Source of the DNA: Cyclobacteriaceae bacterium | Lineage (GTDB): Bacteria; Bacteroidota; Bacteroidia; Cytophagales; Cyclobacteriaceae | DNA length: 11,308 nt | Assembly: GCA_025455445.1 (NCBI GenBank) | Contig: JALOMN010000027.1 | Span: 1-11,308 of the forward strand | Direction of reading: 5' to 3' | Shown: piece by piece, positions 1 through 5,912 of the stretch | Layout: the number at the start of each line of letters is the position of its first letter | Position numbering within the stretch: the stretch's first letter is position 1 | The notes under the pieces: model-generated | Seen by the model: the letters and a program-made list of their open reading frames with translations, nothing else | Databases searched by the model: none | Told to the model about the DNA's origin: nothing | Position numbers and translations under genes: made by a program

Positions 1-20
1 ATTTCGTTACCGTATGCTGC

Positions 21-65
21 AAAAAATCCATCATTTATCTGAAATTCAAATTGATGGGCTTTTTT
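21..65. terminator. Possible bidirectional intrinsic terminator
   Basis: An A-tract (21-26) precedes CCATCA (28-33), which pairs with TGATGG (52-57); a T27-G58 wobble extends the stem, and a T-tract follows (60-65). The loop of about 18 nt is long and itself holds the small palindrome TGAAATTCA (40-48). The A-tract/T-tract symmetry would allow it to act on either strand. The gene it serves is not visible: no convincing coding sequence enters from the left edge. Weakly supported because the core stem is only 6-7 bp. Confidence 0.35.
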
Positions 66-216
66 GCTTAGGCCTATAATATTGACGCTAAACTCCTTCA
101 AAACTCAACCCTTTAGGGGTTTTAAAATGAGCGGGCAAATTTATCAGTAATTATCGGATTTACGCCTTTTTATCTAATGAATTTTATAGGATTGGGGATG
201 GTCGTTGAAAGGTAAA
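66..216. other. Intergenic region without a recognisable gene
   Basis: This AT-rich stretch lies downstream of the minus-strand TerB-like gene. The only structure seen is a short hairpin, AACCC (107-111) with GGGTT (117-121), one extra G and a 4-base loop. Read on the minus strand it is followed by GAGTTTTG, so it could be a weak terminator for the TerB-like gene. No tRNA-like fold, repeat array or open frame of convincing composition was found. Confidence 0.4.
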
Positions 217-603
217 TCAGGAATACAGTTCAAAAATGGTGCTTTTTAGCTCATTTAGCGGTTTTTTTCCGTTGTTTTCGAGTAAGAAATCAATCACATT
301 TTTTTTGAACCCCAATTTTATGGCAATACCCCTCGCAAAAATTACCTCACTTTCAAACACCTTCTGATCGACAAAAATTAAATCCACGCACGTAATTAAA
401 TAGTCAAATTTCTGATCAATTGAGAGTGCTCCTAATGTTTCAATTGGCTCAGGATTTCGAATAAGGCTATTTACAATGTCCTCAGGGAACTTCCTGTCGC
501 TGGCAATCCTGAAAATCATTTCTCTCTCTGATTTTGCAAAATGTTTATCTGCTTCTGCCAGTTGAATAAGTATGTTTAATTTTTTCTTAGTTACTATGTC
601 CAT
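217..603 (-). CDS. TerB-like / DjlA-N-type helical domain protein
   Basis: A 128-residue soluble, probably all-helical protein with no signal peptide or membrane segment. It reads like the tellurite-resistance TerB / DjlA N-terminal fold (TerB-like superfamily). Two related halves carry the usual pattern of an acidic residue in a turn followed by a glutamate on the next helix: LAEADKHFAKSEREMI (residues 15-30) and CVDLIFVDQKVFESEV (72-87). That internal duplication with D19/E27 and D79/E84-E86 is typical of the fold, which binds metal in some members. The biochemical role of single-domain TerB-like proteins is mostly unknown, and no ter operon partner is nearby, so tellurite resistance should not be inferred. 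It lies downstream of pdxA on the same strand with an 89-bp gap that has its own possible -7 element. Start at ATG 603. Fold assignment fairly likely; function unknown. Confidence 0.72.
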   Translation of the reverse strand: MDIVTKKKLNILIQLAEADKHFAKSEREMIFRIASDRKFPEDIVNSLIRNPEPIETLGALSIDQKFDYLITCVDLIFVDQKVFESEVIFARGIAIKLGFKKNVIDFLLENNGKKPLNELKSTIFELYS

Positions 604-622
604 GTGTGGAAATTCAGGATTG

Positions 623-630
623 CAAAGCTA
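623..630 (-). promoter_or_regulatory. Possible -7 element for the TerB-like gene
   Basis: On the minus strand the sequence TAGCTTTG matches the Bacteroidota -7 consensus TAnnTTTG exactly. It predicts a start of transcription near 616 and a leader of about 13 nt before the ATG at 603. No TTG/TTTG -33 element is present at the usual 19-21 base distance, so this rests on the -7 match and position alone. Confidence 0.4.
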
Positions 631-692
631 ATACTTAAACTTCTTTATTGGTCTTATTTTGTAAACTACAAGAAAAAACTCGTTTTTCAGTA

Positions 693-1712
693 TTAATTTT
701 CTACTGTTTGCATCGTCCTGTTCTTTATCAAGTCGCAGGCGAGATACATGGCCGACCGGAATGAACTTTCATTAGCCTGATTTTTACCGGCAATGGCATA
801 CGCTGTTCCATGATCTGGTGAGGTACGCACAAAAGGCAGGCCCGCAGTAAAGTTCACACCTGTTTCAAAGGCCAGGGTTTTAAAGGCCACAAGTCCCTGA
901 TCGTGATACATTGCCAAAACCGCATCATAATGATGGTGAATGCCAGCAGCAAAAAAGCCATCAGCAGCAAAAGGACCAAAAATCAACTTCCCTTTCGTTT
1001 TCAGGTCTGCTATTACCGGTGAAATCACCTCGATTTCTTCACGACCTAATAGCCCGGAGTCGCCCGCATGTGGATTTAACCCAAGCACTGCAATTTTGGG
1101 TTTGTTAATCAGGAAGTCTTTTTTCAGCGAGAGCTCAAGAAGACGAATTTTTAGTTCTACGCGTTCTTTGGTGATATAAGTGGGAATTTCTTTTACTGAA
1201 ACGTGTTCTGTCACAAGCCCCACCCTTAAATTATCGCTTACCATCATCATCAAACTCTCACCTGCGTTAAACTCTTGAGTCAGGTATTCGGTATGTCCAT
1301 GAAAGGGAAAATCAGTTCCATGAATTGTGTTTTTGTCTATCGGTCCGGTAACGAACCCTTCAATCAAACCTTCTTTTACTTCTTCCACAGCTTTTTTAAG
1401 GCTTATCAGGGCAGCTTGCGCGGTTTGCCGTGAGGCATGACCTGGATTGATGTCAATTACTTCTTCCCAGCAGTTTACCACATTGATCGTTTTTGCAAAA
1501 AACTGACCTTTTTGCTTCACCTGGCTGTAATTGAAATCCTCTAAGTTTAAAAGTTTGCGATAGAATGAGAGAACTTTGGCCGATCCGTACACTACCGGTG
1601 TCATTAAATTCAATAACCGGCTGTCTGCGAGTGTTTTTATGATTACTTCGGGACCTATTCCATTCAGGTCTCCGAGTGTTATTCCTATGCGTGGTTTTTC
1701 CGAGTGTATCAT
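693..1712 (-). CDS. pdxA: 4-hydroxythreonine-4-phosphate dehydrogenase PdxA
   Basis: PdxA oxidises 4-phosphohydroxy-L-threonine with NAD+. The unstable product decarboxylates to the amino-ketone that PdxJ joins to deoxyxylulose 5-phosphate to give pyridoxine 5'-phosphate (DXP-dependent vitamin B6 pathway, cytosolic). The 339-residue protein has the family length (about 330). Signatures are GDLNGIGPE (residues 14-22), VTGPIDK (121-127), FPFHGHTEYL (135-144), GLNPHAGDSG (211-220), AMYHDQGL (267-274) and TSPDHGTAYAIAG (297-309). The three metal-binding histidines known in E. coli (H166, H211, H266) correspond to H170, H215 and H270 here, so the enzyme looks intact. It is divergent from rsmA, with about 100 bp between the starts. 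In E. coli pdxA and ksgA/rsmA are instead consecutive in one operon. No clean -33/-7 promoter was found upstream of the ATG at 1712. Confidence 0.97.
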   Translation of the reverse strand: MIHSEKPRIGITLGDLNGIGPEVIIKTLADSRLLNLMTPVVYGSAKVLSFYRKLLNLEDFNYSQVKQKGQFFAKTINVVNCWEEVIDINPGHASRQTAQAALISLKKAVEEVKEGLIEGFVTGPIDKNTIHGTDFPFHGHTEYLTQEFNAGESLMMMVSDNLRVGLVTEHVSVKEIPTYITKERVELKIRLLELSLKKDFLINKPKIAVLGLNPHAGDSGLLGREEIEVISPVIADLKTKGKLIFGPFAADGFFAAGIHHHYDAVLAMYHDQGLVAFKTLAFETGVNFTAGLPFVRTSPDHGTAYAIAGKNQANESSFRSAMYLACDLIKNRTMQTVEN

Positions 1713-1813
1713 GGAAGTGTAATATCAATAGTGCTGCGCAATTTAACGGAATTTTATTGTTTTGATTTTATACTTTGCAACTTGTCTGTCAGGAAGCGGA
1801 CTAATGAAACAAA
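1713..1813. promoter_or_regulatory. Divergent pdxA/rsmA intergenic region
   Basis: These 101 bp must hold both start signals unless longer-range transcription is used. On the plus strand TATACTTTG near 1770-1778 resembles the Bacteroidota -7 element with one extra base, and no matching -33 element is seen. On the minus strand no TAnnTTTG was found. An AGGAAG run near 1791-1796 could act as a weak ribosome-binding site for rsmA. Confidence 0.3.
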
Positions 1814-2596
1814 ATGGTAAGACCTAAAAAATTTCTCGGACAACATTTTTTAAAGGATAAGCAAATTGCTGAGCGGATTGTATCTTCTTTAGTTTTAGAG
1901 CCGGGTAAACAATCTGTAATTGAAATTGGTCCTGGCACTGGCGTACTCACACACTGGTTAGCGGCAAATCCCGACATTGAACTTACATTGATAGAAATTG
2001 ATCGCGAGTCTGTCACTTACCTGCATGAACATTTTCCACAACTTGCAAACCATATTATTCAAGGTGATTTTCTGGAGATGAATCTTGCGCACTTATTTCC
2101 GGGTAAATTTCATATTATAGGTAACTTCCCCTACAACATATCCTCCCAGATATTTTTTAAAGTGCTGGATAACCGCGACCGCGTGCAACAGGTTGTATGC
2201 ATGATTCAAAAAGAAGTAGCCGATCGGATAGCAGAGAAGGAGGGAAGCAAAACCTATGGGATATTAAGTGTGTTACTTCAAACGTATTATAATATTGAGT
2301 ATTTATTTAAAGTACCACCGGGAGTTTTTTTTCCTCCTCCAAAGGTTATGTCGGCTGTGATTCGCCTGGTGCGCAATGAACGTCAGCAACTGGATTGTGA
2401 TGAGAAACTATACAGAAAAGTGGTGAAGCAGGCTTTTCAAAACAGGCGCAAAACGTTGCGCAACGCACTTAAAATTTTAAATTTACCCGCTTCCATAACC
2501 ACGCTCGAAATTATGGACAAGCGTGCTGAGCAATTATCCGTAGAACAGTTTATTGAATTAACCACACAAATCGAAAAATCAGGTGAAGTTCGCTGA
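1814..2596 (+). CDS. rsmA: 16S rRNA (adenine1518/1519-N6)-dimethyltransferase RsmA (KsgA)
   Basis: RsmA dimethylates two adjacent adenines in the 3'-terminal hairpin of 16S rRNA (helix 45) using S-adenosylmethionine, a late step and checkpoint of 30S assembly. Its loss gives kasugamycin resistance in E. coli. At 260 residues it has the family size. Visible features are the N-terminal KKFLGQHFL (residues 5-13), SAM-binding motif I EIGPGTGVLT (37-46), the acidic end of strand 2 in LIEIDRE (59-65), the catalytic motif NFPYNISS (104-111; NFPY in place of the commoner NLPY), FFPPPKVMSA (172-181) and QNRRKTLRN (209-217). Start ATG 1814 keeps the conserved N-terminus; an ATG at 1804 is out of frame. 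The last 14 bp overlap the start of mgtE, implying co-transcription and coupled translation. Confidence 0.97.
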   Translation: MVRPKKFLGQHFLKDKQIAERIVSSLVLEPGKQSVIEIGPGTGVLTHWLAANPDIELTLIEIDRESVTYLHEHFPQLANHIIQGDFLEMNLAHLFPGKFHIIGNFPYNISSQIFFKVLDNRDRVQQVVCMIQKEVADRIAEKEGSKTYGILSVLLQTYYNIEYLFKVPPGVFFPPPKVMSAVIRLVRNERQQLDCDEKLYRKVVKQAFQNRRKTLRNALKILNLPASITTLEIMDKRAEQLSVEQFIELTTQIEKSGEVR

Positions 2597-3938
2597 GTTT
2601 GAATTGACAAAAGAATTTCGTGATCGCTTTCAACAAGCGGTAGATGAACATGATGCCTTGTTTATTCAGGAAAGCCTGCGAGATGTAAATTCTGCCGATG
2701 TTGCTTCATTATTGTATGAGTTTAATGGAGAGGAGTTTAAATATGTATTGGACTTACTTTCGTTGGATGTTCAATCTAAAATCATTAAAGATTTGGATTC
2801 GGACACCCGAAAAAAATACCTCACAGAAAATTATAATGTTGCTCAATTAACTCCCATAATCAATTACCTCGATTCAGATGATGCTGCTGATATTCTGAAT
2901 GAATTGCCAATTAAAACCAGTGAAGAAATTCTTGCGCAACTGGATGCTGTTCTGAAATCGCAAGTCATTGATTTGCTTCGCTACGATGCCAATGTGGCGG
3001 GCGGATTGATGGCCAAAGAGTTAATTAAGGCCCGGGATTATTGGACGGTCGTGCAGTGTATTGATGAAATACGCAAACAGGCTGAAAATGTAAGTAAGTT
3101 TTATGCTGTCTATGTTGTAAATGATCAAGATAAGCTCTTAGGACGGGTTGCCTTGCAAAAGTTGATACTATCTGATTCTAAAACTATTGTAAAAGATATT
3201 TGCGAAGGCGATATCATCACGGTGGAAACCTATATGGATGACAGCGAGGTGGCGGAAATCATGAGGAAATATGATCTTGAGTCAGTTCCTGTAATCAATG
3301 TGCAAGGTCAGTTGGTTGGTAGAATTACCATTGACGATGTGGTAGACGTTATTACCGAACAGGCAGAAGAAGAACGACAGATAATGTCGGGTATAACCGA
3401 AGATGTTGAAGAGGATGATAGTATCTGGCGAAATACAAGAGCCCGATTGCCGTGGCTATTTATTGGCATTTTGGGAGGTATGGTAAGTGCAAGATTTATG
3501 GGCTTTTTTGAAGGAGAGATCGCAAAAATTACTGCCATCGCGTTTTTTATACCCCTTATTCAGGCGACTGGTGGTAATGTAGGAATTCAATCTTCGTCTT
3601 TGGTAGTGCAAAGTCTTGCCAATCCCGGATTTGTAGATGATGGACTGTGGAAAAGATTATTGAAGGTATTTAGTGTTGCCTTGCTCAATGGGATTTTTCT
3701 TTCTTTGGTAGTGTTTATCATCACCCGTATTACGTTTGGCGCGGATCCTTTGAATATAATCGTTTCGCTGGCGCTCTTTTTTGTGGTTGTATTTGCTTCA
3801 TTCATTGGCACCATCACACCGCTTTTGTTAAATCGACTCGGTTTTAATCCGGCCCTGGCATCCGGCCCTTTTATCACCACAACCAACGACTTGTTAGGCT
3901 TGGGTATCTATTTCCTTACCCTGCACATCTTGATATAG
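2583..3938 (+). CDS. mgtE: Magnesium transporter/channel MgtE
   Basis: MgtE is an inner-membrane, dimeric Mg2+ channel gated by cytosolic Mg2+ bound between its soluble domains. The 451-residue protein shows the complete order: MgtE_N helical domain (about 25-130), a CBS pair (about 140-196 and 210-262), an acidic connecting segment (EDVEEDDS, 273-280), and a C-terminal membrane domain with about five segments (about 290-451). The membrane signature IPLIQATGGNVGIQSSS (323-339) and the closing GPFITTTNDLLGLGIYF (428-444) are present. D436 in TTTND appears to correspond to the pore aspartate that binds Mg2+ in Thermus MgtE (D432). The chosen start is a GTG at 2583 inside the rsmA 3' end, giving a 14-bp overlap; the N-terminus MKFAEFELTKEF resembles Bacteroidota relatives. 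A TTG at 2601 is the alternative. No M-box-like leader is possible in this position. Confidence 0.95.
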   Translation: MKFAEFELTKEFRDRFQQAVDEHDALFIQESLRDVNSADVASLLYEFNGEEFKYVLDLLSLDVQSKIIKDLDSDTRKKYLTENYNVAQLTPIINYLDSDDAADILNELPIKTSEEILAQLDAVLKSQVIDLLRYDANVAGGLMAKELIKARDYWTVVQCIDEIRKQAENVSKFYAVYVVNDQDKLLGRVALQKLILSDSKTIVKDICEGDIITVETYMDDSEVAEIMRKYDLESVPVINVQGQLVGRITIDDVVDVITEQAEEERQIMSGITEDVEEDDSIWRNTRARLPWLFIGILGGMVSARFMGFFEGEIAKITAIAFFIPLIQATGGNVGIQSSSLVVQSLANPGFVDDGLWKRLLKVFSVALLNGIFLSLVVFIITRITFGADPLNIIVSLALFFVVVFASFIGTITPLLLNRLGFNPALASGPFITTTNDLLGLGIYFLTLHILI

Positions 3939-4046
3939 TAATTAAGAATAAGACTCAAGTAAGATTTTGTTGATTCGTGCACTTTTCTTGTGCCGCAGGA
4001 TAAATACATTGCTATTCGGTTGTCATAAAATTTTCTGAACAGGCAC

Positions 4047-4895
4047 ATGCGTAAACGAATTGAGCAGATTAAAGAAAAAGCACTGGAGCGGTTTAATCAT
4101 GTGATTGAACGGCCGCTGCTCACTACATCCATTGTACTGGCAGGCGTTTCAATTCTGGTGCTAGGACTTAGCGCAAAATATTACATCAATGATTTCGAAA
4201 GTTTCTGGATGCAACTTTTAGTAGAAGCGCATGGAATGTTATTCGACATTACGATCATTGGTATTTTAATTTTCTGGTTAAATCAGAATGGTGAAATCAG
4301 GCAACGGATACGAACTTATAAAGATGAGATTGATGATTTTCGTTTGTGGGAATCTGATGAAGCTGCTTTTCGCACAGTAGGAAATATCAAGCGTTTAAAC
4401 AGGCATAAGATTTTTGAAATCAACCTGGTAAATTGTTATTTGTCTCGCACGAATCTTAACTACGTGATACTTAAGGGCTCTAATCTCAATTCCGCTAACC
4501 TTTCTAATTCTTCGTTAATAGAATCAAACCTGGAAGGAACAAGACTTAATCAAACCAATTTAGAAAATTCAAATCTGAACCAGGCTATTCTAACTGGTGC
4601 TTACGCAAGTGGGGCCAACTTCAAAGATGCTTTTTTAATAAAGTCACAGTTAGCAAATGCTTTTCTAATCAAAGCTAATTTCAGCAATGCATTTTTAATG
4701 GAGGCCGATTTGAAAGGCAGTTATCTTATGGGCGCAGATTTTGAAAATGCGAGTTTATATAAAACTGACTTCCGGGGTGCGAAGGGGCTCACCATTGAGC
4801 AGTTGGCAAAAGCAAAAACGTTATACCTTGCTAAATTTGATGATGAGATTCTGGAGCAAATAAAAATTAATATACCTGACCTGGTGTACGCATAA
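4047..4895 (+). CDS. Membrane-anchored pentapeptide-repeat protein
   Basis: A 282-residue protein of two parts. The N-terminal part has a basic cytosolic lead (MRKRIEQIKEK) and two predicted membrane helices, about residues 26-47 and 55-78. A charged linker (80-125) follows. Residues about 130-245 are some twenty or more pentapeptide repeats of the A(N/D)LxX type, for example ANLSN, ANFKD, ANFSN, ADLKG, ADFEN, which should form a right-handed quadrilateral beta-helix. Three near-copies of AFLIK/AFLME (195-199, 205-209, 215-219) mark recent internal duplication. The tail GAKGLTIEQLAKAKTLYLAKFD (244-265) is a cap often seen after such repeats. Some pentapeptide proteins (Qnr, MfpA) mimic DNA and protect gyrase, but the membrane anchor here does not fit that role and no function can be given. 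Preceded by 108 bp without a clear promoter; followed at once by the greA promoter. Confidence 0.88.
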   Translation: MRKRIEQIKEKALERFNHVIERPLLTTSIVLAGVSILVLGLSAKYYINDFESFWMQLLVEAHGMLFDITIIGILIFWLNQNGEIRQRIRTYKDEIDDFRLWESDEAAFRTVGNIKRLNRHKIFEINLVNCYLSRTNLNYVILKGSNLNSANLSNSSLIESNLEGTRLNQTNLENSNLNQAILTGAYASGANFKDAFLIKSQLANAFLIKANFSNAFLMEADLKGSYLMGADFENASLYKTDFRGAKGLTIEQLAKAKTLYLAKFDDEILEQIKINIPDLVYA

Positions 4896-4926
4896 TTTGA
4901 ATTAGTCAATTAATAAATTACCTTTG
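4896..4926 (+). promoter_or_regulatory. Bacteroidota-type sigma-A promoter upstream of greA
   Basis: TTTG (4896-4899), 19 bases, then TACCTTTG (4919-4926) is an exact match to the Bacteroidota housekeeping promoter (-33 TTTG / -7 TAnnTTTG). It begins on the base after the stop codon of the pentapeptide-repeat gene. Transcription should start about 6-8 bases past 4926, near 4932-4934, immediately before a strong hairpin. The greA leader would then be about 93 nt long. Confidence 0.75.
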
Positions 4927-4935
4927 CAGAGGTGA

Positions 4936-4973
4936 AAACAACGGCTTCCAAAAGAAGCCGTTGTTTCTTTTTT
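4936..4973 (+). terminator. Strong intrinsic terminator / putative greA leader attenuator
   Basis: A perfect 13-bp inverted repeat, AAACAACGGCTTC (4936-4948) with GAAGCCGTTGTTT (4954-4966), closes a 5-base CAAAA loop and is followed by a C and six Ts (4967-4973). It is a textbook Rho-independent terminator in the plus direction. It can end the pentapeptide-gene transcript, but it also lies only about 3-5 bases after the predicted start site of the greA promoter, so it should also act on greA's own leader. No second promoter was found between it and greA. Confidence 0.85.
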
Positions 4974-5025
4974 ATATTGAAGCGGGTAAGAGTGAAATGT
5001 ATGGTAAGTGTTAAATTATAATTTT

Positions 5026-5502
5026 ATGGCTAAGAAGATATCATATTACACGAAGGAAGGGTTAGACAAATTAACCAACGAGTTGGCGATGCTTAAGTCA
5101 AAGGGTCGCTCTGATATAGCCAAGCAGATAGCTGAAGCGCGCGATAAGGGCGACTTAAGTGAAAACGCAGAATATGATGCAGCAAAAGATGCACAAGGAC
5201 ATCTCGAAGCAAAAATTGCACAGTTGGAAGATTTGCTGAGCAATGCCCGCTTGCTTGACGAAACGAAAATTGATACATCTTCAGTTTCTATACTATCAAA
5301 AGTTACGATTAAGAATAGCAAGAACAATGCTTCTGTTACCTATATGTTAGTTTCTGAAGAAGAAGCTGACTTAAAGGCTGGCAAAATTTCTACACAGTCA
5401 CCCATCGGAAAGGGACTATTAGGAAAGAAGAAGGGCGATGTGGCAAAAATTAAAACACCGGCAGGTGAAATGGAATTTGTGATTGTGGAGATAACCGCCT
5501 AA
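5026..5502 (+). CDS. greA: Transcription elongation factor GreA
   Basis: GreA enters the secondary channel of backtracked RNA polymerase and stimulates cleavage of the extruded RNA 3' end, releasing stalled complexes. The ATG at 5026 gives 158 residues (MAKKISYYTKEGL), the same length as E. coli GreA; a GTG at 5008 would add six residues with no family support. The N-terminal coiled coil spans about residues 10-75. Its tip carries GDLSENAEYDAAK (42-54), with D43 and E46 matching the acidic pair (D41/E44 in E. coli) that coordinates the catalytic Mg2+. The C-terminal FKBP-like domain includes SPIGKGLLGKKKGD and KTPAGEMEF. The HIT gene follows after 12 bp and is probably co-transcribed. Expression is likely set by the promoter and terminator at 4896-4973. 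Confidence 0.97.
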   Translation: MAKKISYYTKEGLDKLTNELAMLKSKGRSDIAKQIAEARDKGDLSENAEYDAAKDAQGHLEAKIAQLEDLLSNARLLDETKIDTSSVSILSKVTIKNSKNNASVTYMLVSEEEADLKAGKISTQSPIGKGLLGKKKGDVAKIKTPAGEMEFVIVEITA

Positions 5503-5514
5503 AGTTTATCAGGT

Positions 5515-5907
5515 ATGCCAAGTATTTTTACCCGAATCATCAACAGAGAAATTCCCGCGCAAATCATTGCGGAAGACGATCGCTTTATTGCATTTTTAGA
5601 TGTGATGCCACTGGTTACGGGTCATACATTGATAGTGCCTAAGCAAGAGGTTGATTATATTTTTGATTTGGATGATCAGTTGTTGGCTGATATGATAGTG
5701 TTTGCGAAAAAAGTTGCCAAAGTATTAAAGCAATCCATCGAATGTAAACGTATTGGCGTAGCGGTGATTGGTCTGGAAGTGCCACACACACACGTACACC
5801 TGGTGCCGATGAATGCAATGGGTGACATCAATTTTTCACGACCAAAACTTTCGCCCTCAAAAGAAGAGTTGGAAGCGACAGCTAATCTGATTCGAGCTAA
5901 TTTTTAA
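5515..5907 (+). CDS. HIT family (histidine triad) nucleotide-binding hydrolase
   Basis: A 130-residue cytosolic protein of the HIT superfamily, whose members hydrolyse or transfer nucleotide phosphoramidates or dinucleoside polyphosphates. The N-terminal half holds IFTRIINREIPAQII (residues 4-18) and FLDVMPLVTGHTLIVPK (27-43), typical of HinT-like proteins. The triad is HTHVHLV (91-97), with H93 expected to form the nucleotidyl intermediate. The segment before it reads VIGLEVPHTHVHLVPMN, lacking the GQ..H pattern and the following glycine of canonical HinT, so the substrate may differ. It lies 12 bp after greA, with no promoter in the gap. The stop is only 5 bp from the convergent gpsA stop. 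Family assignment firm; substrate unknown. Confidence 0.93.
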   Translation: MPSIFTRIINREIPAQIIAEDDRFIAFLDVMPLVTGHTLIVPKQEVDYIFDLDDQLLADMIVFAKKVAKVLKQSIECKRIGVAVIGLEVPHTHVHLVPMNAMGDINFSRPKLSPSKEELEATANLIRANF

Positions 5908-5911
5908 TTAG
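5897..5911. terminator. Weak AT-rich hairpin between convergent genes
   Basis: CTAATT (5897-5902) and AATTAG (5906-5911) form a 6-bp stem with a 3-base loop. It covers the HIT stop codon and the 5-bp gap before the gpsA stop. It is palindromic, so it could act on both strands, but the stem is nearly all A/T and no long T-tract follows. It is the only candidate end signal between the two convergent units. Confidence 0.25.
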
Positions 5912-5912
5912 T

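Noticed and set aside
1..34. A minus-strand ATG-ATG at 34-29 (MMDFLQHTVTK...) that could begin a gene running off the left edge, with TAA immediately upstream.
   Set aside because: Only about 11 codons are visible, no consensus promoter precedes it, and the hairpin at 21-65 overlaps it. It cannot be told from chance.
2..79. A plus-strand frame (FRYRMLQKIHHLSE... ending at TAA 77-79) that could be the tail of a gene entering from the left.
   Set aside because: Twenty-five codons with no recognisable motif, and the terminator-like hairpin would lie inside it.
640..692. AT-rich inverted repeat GAAAAAC-GA-GTTTTTTC after the pdxA stop.
   Set aside because: The stem is almost entirely A-T with a 2-base loop, which is too weak and too short to call a terminator.
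3308..3886. Open frames on the minus strand inside mgtE (3308-3538, 3587-3886).
   Set aside because: They lie opposite conserved CBS and membrane-domain codons and have no family resemblance; they are shadows of mgtE codon usage.
3960..4010. Possible hairpin GCAC-TTTTCTT-GTGC after mgtE.
   Set aside because: A 4-bp stem with no following T-tract; not enough for a terminator or riboswitch.
4973..4980. TATATTGA as a possible second -7 element for greA.
   Set aside because: It does not match TAnnTTTG and the only upstream TTG is 9 bases away, inside the terminator stem.
5046..5327. Serine-rich minus-strand frames inside greA.
   Set aside because: Low-complexity antisense translation of the GreA coiled coil; the plus-strand frame is clearly the gene.
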